DNA of 64,000 nucleotides from positions 1,161,796 to 1,225,795 of the forward strand of contig NZ_LR890047.1 of assembly GCF_904848675.1 (NCBI RefSeq), given 5' to 3'. A program made the translations under genes and the position numbers. This DNA is from Profftia tarda. GTDB taxonomy: Bacteria; Pseudomonadota; Gammaproteobacteria; Enterobacterales; Enterobacteriaceae. This document shows positions 40,031 to 51,376 of this stretch, in pieces. Numbering within the stretch: position 1 is the stretch's first letter; each line of letters opens with the position of its first letter. The notes beneath the pieces were generated by a model. That model searched no databases, was not told the DNA's origin, and saw only the letters and a program-made list of their open reading frames with translations.

Positions 40031-42317
40031 AAAAACCTCGGTTATTTATTTCAAAATTTTCTGTAGAACAAAGCCGAGAAGTTACTTCAACTTAAGCTTA
40101 CTGAGAGTAAGAAGGACAACATATAAAATATAGTGATTACTTACCCCTTTTAAATAATTAACAAAGGTTTATAGTGTAGTTTAGCATAATTACTGAGCTC
40201 TATAGTCTGCTCATCACCACAAACATGGTAGTTTCGTCAAAAAATAATTTTTTAAAAATAGAAATAAGCAAAAGGGAGCATAATATTTATCCTCTGATAA
40301 ATATTAATTGATATTGTATCATATGAATCCATTTTTAAAATTATTAATGATGATATAGAGCAATCAAGATTAGAAGAAAATACCTACAATAGTATATAAA
40401 TACTCACATTCTTGCTATATCTTATATATCTTTAGTACACACACAGAACGTGATCACATAACACTCTCATATTGCAGAATACTACTGAAAAGCAATACAA
40501 TTATAAGACAATATTTTAAAGATAGACGAAAATTGATACAGATCATATGTAAGTTAATCACTATACCTTAATGATGAAATCAATAACCTAAAAATCAATA
40601 GATTATGATTTATTAGACTTTATTTTAAAAGTATTTCGATATAGATACAGAAAAACAGGTATTTGATAGACTTCAGAATAAGAAAATTAAAATAATTATT
40701 CTCTTATTTCAAAATCAAGGTATCATTTATAATAATAAAATTATCTAATATAGCATATCTTTTATACTTATCTTTGACACAAAGATAGTGATAAAATAGG
40801 CCTATAGCTCAAAAACTAATATGCTCTTGTATCTATGAGTTACATATAGATATAAAAATATCTAATAGTATGCCAACCAATATTCCAGAAGCGATACCGC
40901 ATAATAACCGGTGCAATATTATTGCATGATTAGCAAAATGTATCATGCATAATGATTCAAAAGTTTTAGAAAATAGACGATTTTATTAAATGTAGACTTA
41001 GTGATTCGGGTATGATGCCAAATTTTTGATAGTTTTTATTGATATCTTATTCTGTATACAAAATAGTTAAATAACTAAATAACTAAATTAACCTTTTTGG
41101 AAAAGGGGTTATCTAGGATCACTATTAAAACTATTTATGTGGTAGCAATAACTAAAATATATAGATATTAAAATGCTAATCACCTTAATCACTAATAACT
41201 CTGGAAAATATTTAGATTAAGATAAAGCATAAAATATAAATAAAAGAATCATATATATCATTAAATCAATAATATCCTTGAGCCTTCAGCAAAAAAAAGG
41301 TCAGTTCAGCAATGTAAAATCTAACAAAGTAGATATAGAAGAAAATAATTTTTAATTGCATAATTAATAACATACTATTATATAGATTAAATCCATTCTT
41401 TAAAAAATTCTAACATCACAGGATATCATTTCATCTGCAAACAAATAAAGAGTTATTAATAAAATGGTTGTCTGCTACTCAAACCATATCAGCAACTCAT
41501 TGAGAGGATATTAATACTCATTTAAGAAGCAAACATAGCTAGTAATTAAAAATTACTATCAGATAAGATATTAAAATATAATTATTCTATAAATATGAAG
41601 ATAGTAAACTCCTAAGACGAATAACATAAGATATAATCACGTTTATGTAATAAAATAGCAGTGCAAAAAATTTACTAAAATGACTGCAAGAACCTATTTT
41701 GCTACATGTTTTTATACACACATGATGCGTATGAATTAAAATTTAATGCCTTTCTTCTCATTCTCCTATTTAAGGAAATAATATATTATATATATACACA
41801 TTATTTTAAATGATTTTTCTGAAAATTAAACTTAGGTGATACAATTTAAGTACATAATAATTATTGTCTTATTTAAATACACAAAAATTATTTTTTACAT
41901 TCATAATAAATGATTATATCAATAATTATGATCTATAACAGGGCAGAATGATATCAACCCTTAGTCATAACTGTGTGCTATAAATATATTTTAATATATA
42001 AAGACAATAATATATTTTTGCGCTTTATATAATTATATACAACTAGGTTGTATAACCAGATTTCCGTAAAGAGTAAAATACAAAAATATTTTACAAACTG
42101 CAAACCAAGTATCATTACTTTAGTAACCTATAGGATTTCCTAAAATATAGGTTTGATGATGCTTGACAGTATGAACTTAATAGAGATCTACTTGATTAAT
42201 ATACTTAACAGTAGTGTTATTCCACTTAGGAATCAAATATCTTTTCTGCAATCATTTACTTCTTCTATCTTAATAAAAGATTGTTATTTTAACACTAACT
42301 TAGTAGAGAATAACCCG
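40031..42317. other. 2.3-kb AT-rich spacer upstream of ygfZ and iscA
   Basis: No gene, RNA or long repeat recognised. The intergenic region is divergent, so it should hold promoters for iscA and ygfZ. An open frame reaches from 42153 into ygfZ, but its first 55 codons have no family similarity. Confidence 0.5.
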
Positions 42318-43292
42318 ATGCCGTTCCACTATCCTTTTGAAGAAAAAAAGCTAGTTACTGCGAACCAACTGCCACCAACTATCATGCTACTCAATGATTG
42401 GCAGGTAGTAAGCGTGACTGGTGATGATGCCATTAAATATTTACAAGGGCAACTAACTGCAGATCTTACATCCTTAGTGGAGGAAAAACATATCTTATCT
42501 GGTCACTGTAATCCGAGAGGTAAAATGTGGTGCACTTTACGTGTATTTCATAGCTCAGAAGGTTTATCTTACTTGATCAACCAAAGCGTTGCGAATCAAC
42601 AAATCAAAGCATTAAAAAAATATGCAGTCTTTTCCAACGTAACAATTGCTCCTAAAGATAATGTAATTATTTTCGGCGTAGCAGGTTTTAAAGTCGCTGA
42701 TCAGCTGAAATCATTCTTCACACAACTACCTGATGCTAAAAAGCCAGCTATTACTCATCAAGAGACAACGCTACTTTATTTGAAGCACCCAGAAGAGCGA
42801 TATATATTGATTACATCGCAACTAAATGCTGGGATAATTATTGAGAATCTTAAGAAAAAAGTAGAGTTAAATGACAGTAAACAGTGGATGTCACTTGACA
42901 TAGAAGCCGGATACCCTATTTTCTATACAGTGAACAGCGAAAAATTTCTTCCACAAGCAACTAACCTTCAATTATTAAACGCAATTTGTTTCAATAAGGG
43001 TTGTTACAGCGGGCAGGAAATTATTGCTAGAGCTCAATATCGAGGTGCAAATAAACAGGCCTTATATTGGTTGCAAGGATCAGCAAGCCGCCTTCCTCTT
43101 CCTGGTGAAGAGGTAGAGCTATATTTAAATACTAGATGGCGCCATATAGGAACGACATTAGCAGCTATCCAGCTCACAAATGGCAGTCTGAATATTCAGG
43201 CAATATTACATAAAGATATCGAGAAAGATAGCATCTTAAGAGTATTTGATGATGAAAGAAGCGTTCTAAAAATTAAAGATCTTACATACTAG
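42318..43292 (+). CDS. ygfZ: YgfZ, folate-binding Fe-S maintenance protein
   Basis: Tetrahydrofolate-dependent protein of the COG0354/IBA57 family needed for activity of certain Fe-S enzymes such as MiaB, and thereby for tRNA modification. The ATG at 42318 (MPFHYPFEE) gives 324 residues (326 in E. coli); the frame is open further upstream but that part is AT-rich and dissimilar. The diagnostic motif KGCYSGQE is at residues 227-234 with the functional Cys229. LPQATNLQLLNAI and GSASRLPLPGEE match E. coli closely. The gene stands alone but belongs functionally with the isc genes 2.3 kb away on the other strand. Confidence 0.96.
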   Translation: MPFHYPFEEKKLVTANQLPPTIMLLNDWQVVSVTGDDAIKYLQGQLTADLTSLVEEKHILSGHCNPRGKMWCTLRVFHSSEGLSYLINQSVANQQIKALKKYAVFSNVTIAPKDNVIIFGVAGFKVADQLKSFFTQLPDAKKPAITHQETTLLYLKHPEERYILITSQLNAGIIIENLKKKVELNDSKQWMSLDIEAGYPIFYTVNSEKFLPQATNLQLLNAICFNKGCYSGQEIIARAQYRGANKQALYWLQGSASRLPLPGEEVELYLNTRWRHIGTTLAAIQLTNGSLNIQAILHKDIEKDSILRVFDDERSVLKIKDLTY

Positions 43293-44863
43293 TTGATAAA
43301 GCATAAATGGACTAGTAGTATATATTGCTACATACTACTGATATAAAATAAAAGCTATTTTAAAATTTATTGTTAAGATAACCACTCTGATGCAGAGCTT
43401 GCATGATAATATATTCTTTCTATTTATTTTGGGTATTTATAATTTTTCATGTTTAATTTACAGCAGAAAATTTATACCATGATAAACATCATCTATTAAA
43501 TAGTGGGATTTTTCAAACCAGTGTTAGAAGAATTATTTATATAAATAATCTATGGCTAATATTCATATTTATATTATTACCTATAATTATATAAAAGCAG
43601 CATTCCCAGTATGCGATCTAACATCAATCAAGATGCTAAAAATAACTAACAGCAAGAATATCATAATATTAATAATTTACAACCATTTCAATCATTGTTC
43701 GCAATAAGAATATCTATAGACCATTTATCTATCCTGATTGGGTCATATATCTTTATAAAGATATTCAATGTATATATGCCATAGCTTTATTAATTAATTA
43801 TTCATGAGTCATATATAAGATACATTAAATGCATTGCAATGTAAGCAGTCTCCTTATTAAAGGACCCGAAATACTAAAACATTAATGCCTATTATTAATT
43901 AATAAGTAGAGTAAGGAAGCACTGTATTATTACATGACATTCTCCAGCGTTGACAATTGTTAATCAACAGAAAAGGAAACCCATTGATATTATATGAAAT
44001 AATATAGTTGACTGTATTGTCATGACCACAGATTGATTTAATATATATTATATAATAGTAGTATTTTCTAAATAAGGTACTCTCAGATAGAATGCAGTTT
44101 ATAAAAACTAGTAGGTGTTTTGATGATATTACTAATATAAATACTTGGATTAATTATCAAAGCAAGTATAGTAATATCTACTAGATATGAAGTATTGAAA
44201 TTATGCATATAATGGTCTATCAAGACTTTTATATTATAAAATTATTTTATATGACATGAGCATTATATTATTAATTAAATATCTCTATAAATAGTGTCTT
44301 CCTTATAAAACTAAGGCACAGTTGCTAACTATCAAGATACATCAAATAAATTGTACAACATAATACGATATATTGCTCCATTCTGAAAATATTTAGTATT
44401 TATCTCAATAATAAATACATGCATTATTAGTTAATAATATATTGATTAGAATTTTATCAAATAATTATGGGCTCTTATTTGAGTAAATTAATGATTATAA
44501 TATTATTTAGAAATCACGAAACATACACTAATCTAAAAAGCATATCCATCATCTAACAACTATTAGATGAGTCTAAAGATATCTTTCCTGAAATAACTAA
44601 TCATATTAATTAATATACATCTTATCTTTATTCGGTAAGTTTTATAAAACATTAAAGAAAAATATTTTAATGGAAAAATAGCACATTAGAGTATTTTAAT
44701 GTATTGAATCATGCAATAAATTCTTATGTACAATCTTTTTCTTTTATTATTATGATCAATCAGCAATTATTATGACCGACGAATTTTTATCTCTATGTGC
44801 TACAATTATAATGAGTATGTTACTTATTTTAAACAAATGAGATAATTAAAATATAACTTTGCT
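43293..44863. other. 1.6-kb spacer between convergent ygfZ and obgE
   Basis: AT-rich, no gene recognised. A modest hairpin TCATCTAA/TTAGATGA lies at 44549-44570. Confidence 0.5.
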
Positions 44864-45892
44864 TTATAAAACCATACAATTAGCTGTATGCGCATTCAGG
44901 AAGCAAGATAGCCCCCAACATAGTTCCTTGACGCCTTGTTGGGTTGATGCAGAAATTAAATAATACTCTCCTTCCCATTTCAAGTCATATAAGATTTGTT
45001 GAACACGTTTTTGTGCTTTTTCGGAGTTTAAAAGATCAATCTTGTTGAAAACTAACCATTGTGGTTTATCAGAAAGTATTTTGCTATACTGAATAAGCTC
45101 ATTGATAATAATGTTTACATTATGGAGAGGATTGCTTCCATCGATCGGAGCTAAATCAATTACGTGTAACAGTACGTTACAATGCTCCAAATGCTTCAAG
45201 AAACGTATACCAAGACCAGTACCATTAGCAGCACCCTCAATCAATCCTGGTATATCCGCGATAACAAAACTCTTTTCATTAGCCATACGCACAACCCCAA
45301 GGGTTGGGAAGATAGTAGTAAATGGATAATCAGCTATTTTTGGTTTTGCAGCAGAAACGACGCGCATAAATGTGGATTTACCTGCGTTTGGCATGCCCAA
45401 CATACCAACTTCTGCCAATAGTAGAAGTTCTAGTTTTAGATATCTCTCGTTGCCTTTGGTCCCCATAGTATTCTGACGCGGAGAACGATTAACCGATGAT
45501 TTAAAACGGATGTTACCAAGCCCATGCCAGCCACCTTTAGCGACCATTAATTTCTGATCATGACAGTTCATATCTCCTAATACTTCACTAGTGTTAAGAT
45601 CCGAAACACGTGTTCCAACTGGAACTTTTATAATTATATCATGACCACGTTTCCCTGTACATCCTTGTCCTCGACCATTATGCCCAGATTCTGCCTCAAA
45701 ATCATGTTCAAAACGATAGTCAATAAGGGTATTTAAGTTTGTATCGGCCATCAGATAAATATCACCACCGTCACCACCGTCACCACCATCCGGACCACCG
45801 CGTGGGATATATTTTTCACGACGGAAACTAACACAACCATTGCCGCCATCTCCAGCCTTGATATGAATTTCTGCTTCGTCTATAAATTTCAT
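44864..45892 (-). CDS. obgE: ObgE/CgtA, ribosome-associated GTPase
   Basis: GTPase that acts on the 50S subunit in ribosome assembly and stress response. The glycine-rich Obg fold is at residues 1-158 (GGPDGGDGGDGGD at 32-44), followed by the G domain with GMPNAGKST (166-174), DIPGLIEGA (213-221) and NKID (283-286). At 342 residues it is shorter than E. coli's 390: the acidic C-terminal tail has been lost, while both core domains are complete. GGAGA lies 7 bases before the ATG. rplU and rpmA, its usual upstream neighbours, are not here. Confidence 0.97.
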   Translation of the reverse strand: MKFIDEAEIHIKAGDGGNGCVSFRREKYIPRGGPDGGDGGDGGDIYLMADTNLNTLIDYRFEHDFEAESGHNGRGQGCTGKRGHDIIIKVPVGTRVSDLNTSEVLGDMNCHDQKLMVAKGGWHGLGNIRFKSSVNRSPRQNTMGTKGNERYLKLELLLLAEVGMLGMPNAGKSTFMRVVSAAKPKIADYPFTTIFPTLGVVRMANEKSFVIADIPGLIEGAANGTGLGIRFLKHLEHCNVLLHVIDLAPIDGSNPLHNVNIIINELIQYSKILSDKPQWLVFNKIDLLNSEKAQKRVQQILYDLKWEGEYYLISASTQQGVKELCWGLSCFLNAHTANCMVL

Positions 45893-47088
45893 TGACTATC
45901 TCCATATATAATTTTTAAGAAGAATAAAGCCACCCAAAAGAGCTACATAAGAATAAAATTCTTATAATAACCATGAAAATTAATGATATAGCATCTATGT
46001 TTGATAATAAAATCAAGTACACCTTCTAAGAAATACGTCGGCAAGTATGAGGATCAATAGAATAACATTTAAGGTAATAAACATTTGATCAGCACTAAAA
46101 GCGAGGATATTCTGACTTATGAAAACCTCTGGATCGACTAAATTTTAATATTACTCACTAATAAGAATGTATCTAAAATTAAACCAAGATTTGCAAAATG
46201 ATAATCAAGATATAGCAGATAAAAAATAAATAATATCAATATGATATCTTATACATTTATCGTATATTCCTAACAACAATGAAAAGTTAAGATAATTTAC
46301 ATATCATAGGTACAGCAGATAATAGTTTTGCAATCTTGAGAATAAGAACATTTTGTTTACCAAATTTTTAAGCACAAAAATGATTTTATCATAGTTTAGT
46401 AACTAAACTAAAACTCAAATCTAAAAATTACCTTCTCAAGAAGAATTACATTTCAGACATTATTTTCGTAAAATTTTACCAGCCTGTTTAACGATAGCAA
46501 TGCATCTAATATATCTGTATTTTACTATATGTGTAGTAAAGTTTAGAACGATCTTTCATCTATACCCATGAAATGAAAGATATTATATTACAAAATAAGA
46601 AAATAATAATGTAGCAAGGATCCTTTACGTTAGAGTATAAAACCACTAATTCGGCAGTGGATATGTGTACTATCACAGATCCGCTAAAATACATAAATTC
46701 TTTTCAGCAACTGTCAAGAAAGAATTTAAGATCTAGATATATAAGGTATCAGCATATGATAAAAGAGCAACTATTAATTGCAAAGACATGGAAAAACACC
46801 TGGGTTCTGGGACGTTTACTGAGAATATCAGTAATGTTTCTGCCGCATTTATCCAATACGAAAATCTATAAATATATAGAAACTAATAAATTATATAGTT
46901 TTAAATAATATCTTATTTATTTTCATAAAATAGCTTTTATTTTATTTCTTATATTTTATCTGAATAACTATTTCACCCTTAAATCTTACCGATTATTTTC
47001 CTACCATATGCCCATCAAGCCTCTAGTATTAAAGATTTGTAATAACACAAATGACAGGATGAACCATAGAATAAAAATGAATATTCAT
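45893..47088. other. 1.2-kb spacer between obgE and hemC
   Basis: Mostly featureless AT-rich DNA. cyaA, the divergent neighbour of hemC in E. coli, is not recognisable. An 8-bp stem TAGTTTAG/CTAAACTA lies at 46392-46410, and one doubtful open frame at 46657-46908. Confidence 0.5.
46657..46908 (+). CDS. Doubtful 83-residue open frame
   Basis: I do not recognise this frame. It starts with GTG (ATG two codons later), has no ribosome site, and lies 100 bases before the hemC region on the same strand. Its protein is basic and contains Arg, Trp, Gln and His (RKNLRSRYIRYQHM, AKTWKNTWVLGRLLR), which is less typical of random AT-rich frames than the other small frames here. It could be a relic of a lost gene or chance. 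Confidence 0.2.
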   Translation: MDMCTITDPLKYINSFQQLSRKNLRSRYIRYQHMIKEQLLIAKTWKNTWVLGRLLRISVMFLPHLSNTKIYKYIETNKLYSFK

Positions 47089-48048
47089 ATGCAAGATATT
47101 ACGTTTAAGCCAAGCCAAATACTGCGTATAGCCACTAGACAGAGCCCCTTAGCGCTCTTACAGGCATACTATGTACGCGACCATCTAAAAGCATATTGGC
47201 CGGATTTGATCGTAGAATTGATACCTATAGCAACTCGTGGTGATATATTATTGGATACTCCATTATCAAAAGCAGGTGGCAAGGGTCTATTTTTGAAAGA
47301 ACTTGAAATGGCTTTGCTAGATTGCTATACCGATATAGCCGTTCATTCCATGAAAGATGTTCCAATAGTTTTTCCGGATGGTTTAACACTAATAGCTATC
47401 TGTCGGCGCAAAGATCCGCGTGATGCTTTTGTCTCTAATAAATATGATAGAATAGAAAACCTTCCTGAAGGAAGCATTGTTGGTACTTCTAGTCTACGAC
47501 GTCAGTGCCAATTAAAAGCAATACGCCCAGACCTGATAGTAAAAAATATTCGTGGCAACGTAGGTACTAGACTAGCAAAACTGGATAACGGAAATTATGA
47601 TGCTATAATTCTAGCAGCAGCAGGTTTAAAACGCTTAGAGCTCACAGCACGCATTTGCTGCGAGCTATCTCCAGAACAGTCGCTACCAGCAGTAGGGCAA
47701 GGAGCAATAGGTATAGAATGCCGCTTGAATGATCCCCGAACTCAAACATTATTGGCTCCACTTAATCATCTGGATACGGCTACTTGTGTAAGTGCCGAGC
47801 GCGCAATGAACAAGCGTCTAGCAGGTGGCTGTCAAGTACCAATAGGCAGCTATTCAGAACTCAATGGAAATGAAATATGGCTGCGAGCTTTAGTCGGAAA
47901 ACCAGATGGTACTAGAATGATTCGCGGAGAACGCTATGGATCACGTGCTAAAGCAGTAGAACTCGGAATATCGCTGGCCGAAGAGCTATTAGAACGCGGA
48001 GCTCGTGAAATTCTAGAAGAAATTTATCAAGGACATAAACCACGATGA
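47089..48048 (+). CDS. hemC: HemC, porphobilinogen deaminase
   Basis: Joins four porphobilinogens into hydroxymethylbilane. The frame is open from 47008, but similarity starts at LRIATRQSPLAL. I take the ATG at 47089 (319 residues, against 313 in E. coli); 47059 and 47077 are alternatives and none has a clear ribosome site. The dipyrromethane cofactor cysteine is present (Cys248 by this numbering, RLAGGCQVPIGSY), along with AVHSMKDVP, GTSSLRRQCQL and RGNVGTRL. It overlaps hemD by 4 bases, the usual ATGA coupling. It opens hemC-hemD-hemX-hemY', the E. coli order, and feeds both the heme (hemF, hemG) and siroheme (cysG) branches. Confidence 0.96.
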   Translation: MQDITFKPSQILRIATRQSPLALLQAYYVRDHLKAYWPDLIVELIPIATRGDILLDTPLSKAGGKGLFLKELEMALLDCYTDIAVHSMKDVPIVFPDGLTLIAICRRKDPRDAFVSNKYDRIENLPEGSIVGTSSLRRQCQLKAIRPDLIVKNIRGNVGTRLAKLDNGNYDAIILAAAGLKRLELTARICCELSPEQSLPAVGQGAIGIECRLNDPRTQTLLAPLNHLDTATCVSAERAMNKRLAGGCQVPIGSYSELNGNEIWLRALVGKPDGTRMIRGERYGSRAKAVELGISLAEELLERGAREILEEIYQGHKPR

Positions 48049-48785
48049 GTATTTTAGTCACGCGCCCATCACCTACCGGTGAAGTCTTAGTAAATAAATT
48101 GCAAGCACTAGGCCGGTCAGCATATCATGTACCGCTTAATAAATTCATACCTAGCAAGGGGTTAATGAAATTACCAAAGCACCTGGAACAACTAAACTTA
48201 GGAGATCTAATATTTGCTCTATCACCACACGCAGTACGCTATGCTCATCCATTTCTGCAAAGGAAAGGAATCCCATGGCCCAGAGCACTTCACTATTTTG
48301 CTATTGGACGTCCAACAGCTTTACACTTGCAGAATGCTATTGGCGCATCAGTTTGTTATCCAAAGCCTCCAGAAACTTCTGAATCTTTGCTGCTTCTTCC
48401 TGAATTAAGAAACGTAATAGGAAAGAAGGTGTTAATATTACGTGGTAATCGTGGCAGAAGTCTATTACTAGAAACATTAACTAAGCGAGGTGCAGAAGTC
48501 ACTCTATGTGAATGTTATCAACGTTGCTTTATAAATTATAATGGTGCTGAAAGCAGTGCTTATTGGCAAGCAAAAGGTATTTCAACTATAGTCGTCACAA
48601 GTGGCGAAATGCTACAACAACTTCATGATTTAGTGCCTGTTCACGATCGAAAGATATGGCTATTAAATTGCAGATTAATTGTGGTTAGTAAAAGATTAAC
48701 AACTATAGCTCAAAAATTAGGCTGGAAAGATATTGAATTAGCTCAAAGTGCTGATAATAATTCTCTAATACAAGCTCTTAAGTAA
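48045..48785 (+). CDS. hemD: HemD, uroporphyrinogen-III synthase
   Basis: Closes hydroxymethylbilane with inversion of ring D to give uroporphyrinogen III. The 246 residues match the E. coli length. As is usual for this poorly conserved family there are few fixed motifs; VTRPSPTGEVLVNKL at the start, FALSPHAVRYA, PKPPETSESLLLLPEL and GKKVLILRGNRGRSLLLETL are the clearest. Four-base overlap with hemC and position before hemX confirm it. The product is the branch point to heme and siroheme. Confidence 0.95.
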   Translation: MSILVTRPSPTGEVLVNKLQALGRSAYHVPLNKFIPSKGLMKLPKHLEQLNLGDLIFALSPHAVRYAHPFLQRKGIPWPRALHYFAIGRPTALHLQNAIGASVCYPKPPETSESLLLLPELRNVIGKKVLILRGNRGRSLLLETLTKRGAEVTLCECYQRCFINYNGAESSAYWQAKGISTIVVTSGEMLQQLHDLVPVHDRKIWLLNCRLIVVSKRLTTIAQKLGWKDIELAQSADNNSLIQALK

Positions 48786-48901
48786 ATTACTATAGAAGCG
48801 ATACAAACATTAAATGTTTATTGGGAAATAAAATCATCATTTAAGATAAATTTAATAATGTAATAGATAAACAACAATATTATAGTGAATAGGTGATAAA
48901 T

Positions 48902-49888
48902 ATGAAAGAAGAATCTCCTAAAAAAAACAAGATAGGTACCACCGTCACGCTTGCTCTATTGATAGTTATCATCGCATTAACTTCTCTTATGAGTTATCAT
49001 ACTCAAAAACAGGATTTAGATAGGAATGTTAAGAATAATAAAATAAGTAAACAACTAACTATAATGCATCAGAAACAGTTAAGAAAAAATAGTTTTATTA
49101 AAACGCTAATGAATCGACAACATAAGATATTAAATCTTCCTTATCACGTGAAAATATCACTATTAAGACAATATAAAAATATACAAAATAAAGTTGTCTA
49201 CTTTTCAGCAAGTCATCAAGGACACTGGCTTTCTGAAAAATCTGATTTTCTTATTAAAATAAGTAGCTATCAACCTTTCAAAGATCAAGGTATAATTAAT
49301 GTGGGTAATTATTTAATAAATTCTAGTGATACTCTGGCTAACATGACAGATAATAGATTATTTAACTTGTTCCTTAATATGCCGCAAGAGAATTCATCTT
49401 TAGCTATCTTAAGCTCTATTAGTTTTGATGCAATTATTATTAAGATAAATCAACTCTCTAACCAAGCAGATCAGCTGAGGTTAGCTTACACTAATAGAAA
49501 TAAAAAACTAATAGAAGAAAAAGAAGTGGGAATGGAAGTATCTGACTCAATAAATGACTGGAGACAAAATTTGCTAAAGATCTGGAATCAACTTTTATCG
49601 GATTTCCTAACTGTGGAGCGACGTAATAATAATGAGCTTATGTTATCGCTAAACCATAGAATATATTTATATGAAAATATTCGCTCAAAATTACTATCTG
49701 CAGCCCAGGAAGTATTCCTGCGTCAAAACATAGCATACCATCAGTCCATTGAAACAGTTTTAAAATGGGTGCGCGATTACTGCGATATGGACGACTTTAA
49801 TACGAAAAAATTCCTAAGTCAGTTAGAAGAGCTCAACCAGTACTCCATTGAGATAGGAATAACAGCAGGTGTAAGAGATCAGGCATAA
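48902..49888 (+). CDS. hemX: HemX, membrane protein of the hemCDXY operon
   Basis: Inner-membrane protein encoded behind hemD. It is often annotated as a uroporphyrinogen-III C-methyltransferase, but it lacks methylase motifs and its role is unknown. The ATG at 48902 has AGGTG 6 bases before it; an in-frame GTG at 48893 overlaps that site. The 328 residues (393 in E. coli) begin with a short basic tail and one membrane helix (about 11-32), followed by a large helical periplasmic part ending with the conserved block WVRDYCDMDDFNTKKFLSQLEELNQYSI. It is shorter than usual, mainly in the N-terminal low-complexity and coiled region. Confidence 0.9.
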   Translation: MKEESPKKNKIGTTVTLALLIVIIALTSLMSYHTQKQDLDRNVKNNKISKQLTIMHQKQLRKNSFIKTLMNRQHKILNLPYHVKISLLRQYKNIQNKVVYFSASHQGHWLSEKSDFLIKISSYQPFKDQGIINVGNYLINSSDTLANMTDNRLFNLFLNMPQENSSLAILSSISFDAIIIKINQLSNQADQLRLAYTNRNKKLIEEKEVGMEVSDSINDWRQNLLKIWNQLLSDFLTVERRNNNELMLSLNHRIYLYENIRSKLLSAAQEVFLRQNIAYHQSIETVLKWVRDYCDMDDFNTKKFLSQLEELNQYSIEIGITAGVRDQA

Positions 49889-49985
49889 CTAAACAAAACT
49901 AATATAAATTTTATATTTACCTAATTTTATAAGGCAATTTAATATTATTACCGCTCCGCTAATACTCTAGAAGGAAAAATAATTA

Positions 49986-50243
49986 ATGTTCAAAGTTTTA
50001 TTACTCTTTATTATACTTACCTCTGGAGTAATTCTGGGACCAGTATTTCTTGGAAAACAATTTTATGTACTAATTCAGACTCATGAATATAATATAGAAA
50101 CTAATATTGCAGCCCTAACGACGATGCTTATACTGCTAGTAGCCATACTATTATGTATTAAATGGATAATACTACAAGCATTATCTATTGGTTCTCGTGC
50201 GCGTTTCTGGTTTATGCGCCGAAAACTAAAAAGCATACAATAA
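49986..50243 (+). CDS. hemY: HemY, truncated to its N-terminal membrane domain
   Basis: HemY of E. coli (398 residues) has an N-terminal two-helix domain and a long TPR-containing C-terminal part; its role in heme synthesis is unclear. Here 85 residues remain, matching HemY_N from MFKVLLLFIIL through YVLIQTHEYNIETNIAALTTM to WFMRRKLKSIQ, then TAA. The next 1.1 kb holds no clear TPR remnant. The remaining part has two membrane helices (about 1-19 and 42-63), no frameshift and normal composition, so it may still be made. Alternatively it is the uneroded head of a pseudogene. It is last in hemC-hemD-hemX-hemY, 97 bases after hemX. Confidence 0.85.
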   Translation: MFKVLLLFIILTSGVILGPVFLGKQFYVLIQTHEYNIETNIAALTTMLILLVAILLCIKWIILQALSIGSRARFWFMRRKLKSIQ

Positions 50244-51376
50244 AACTTGTCAAGACTTTATAACAGCCAGCAGATAGATTCAAGTCAGACAGAAGAACTT
50301 TTCTTTTAGAATACTAGTGTCAATTCATAAATTAAAATATTGATTGATATAAAGATCAGTACAAGCATCACTATTATTGAAATGCCCAGCTCAATGATAT
50401 ATCTTTAGTATAATTCTGCAATTACTTAGTGACTAGGCTATCACTCAAGAAAATCATAATATATGGAAGACATTAAGAAGTGAGTTAAAGACTATAAGTC
50501 AAAGATATAATAAATTATTATAAAGGTTATACTTAGATAGTATAATAATATTTAGCAAATGCCAAAACTTGTATATCCTATAAATTATGCATGCTTAATT
50601 AGTGTTTTCTTGCCTAGAGCTTGATAATAGTAAGGGATATATATCAAGATTAAACGAATAAAAAAAGAGCAGTTCTTTGTAGCTTATACTCTTTCCCTTT
50701 TGGGGATTGCATACATGAATTAATAAGCAATAAATTAGACAAAATAAATATAAATTTATAGCTTTAAAGAATTTTGCTAACATAAGACATAAATGTCATG
50801 CAATTCATTGACCATCAGGAGCGGTGATAAAATTACATAGAAATATGATAAATATAGATTAATAAAAATAGATTATACCTAATAAATTACAATAAACGCA
50901 TTAATAATTATTATCTAAGTCAATAATAGGATTTCAATTAGTTTATATATAGCAGTCAAGAAATGTATTAAATTAACAATTTAAATATTAAAAATATACT
51001 TACAAATGAATAAAGCTATAATTGCTTAAGAAAGTAATAATAAGTAAAAAAACTATTAAGTATCAAGCAATAAAGATCTTCCTAAGTCTCACTATAGCAG
51101 ACCCCCTTTAATTCCCGATAGATATCCTGATTAAATAATACTGGTAATTAAAGTAGGCACTCCTATTCTATATACAAATGAAGTCTACTGCAGCTGCAGT
51201 ATTTAGGAGTACTGTCTTAAACAAACAATACAAGAACGGAATCACCTAACAATTATGAGTTTGTTAACTTTTTAAACACCTAAGAAGTATTTAATTGAAT
51301 AATTAATATTTAATTAATAATAGTTTATTATTAAAATAGAAAAGAATTCTATACCTTAATGTAAGGAGTTTTACTT
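50244..51376. other. Spacer between hemY remnant and glnH
   Basis: AT-rich DNA of 1.1 kb, the place of the lost hemY TPR region and the upstream region of glnHPQ. A 16-bp palindrome lies at 51186-51201. No gene recognised. Confidence 0.5.
51186..51201. promoter_or_regulatory. 16-bp palindrome upstream of glnH, possible operator
   Basis: TACTGCAGCTGCAGTA is a perfect dyad, 176 bases before the glnH start, unusually GC-rich for this spacer. It does not match the NtrC consensus I know. It could be a protein-binding site or chance. Confidence 0.25.

Noticed and set aside
42153..42317. 55-residue N-terminal extension of YgfZ
   Set aside because: AT-rich upstream frame without similarity; the family N-terminus begins at MPFHYPFEE.
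43950..43990. TTGACAATTGTTAATCA resembling the -35 region of the trp/tac promoter
   Set aside because: No -10 box at 16-18 bp and no gene downstream on that strand.
46657..46908. CyaA remnant, because YKYIETNKL recalls the CyaA N-terminus
   Set aside because: It lies at the end of the frame rather than the start, on the wrong strand for cyaA next to hemC, and the match stops at once.
47008..47088. Longer N-terminus for HemC from 47008
   Set aside because: The first 27 residues have no counterpart in the family and no ribosome site precedes them.
50595..50783. Open frame of 62 residues on the minus strand in the hemY-glnH spacer
   Set aside because: No ribosome site, no similarity I can see, and composition of chance AT-rich frames.
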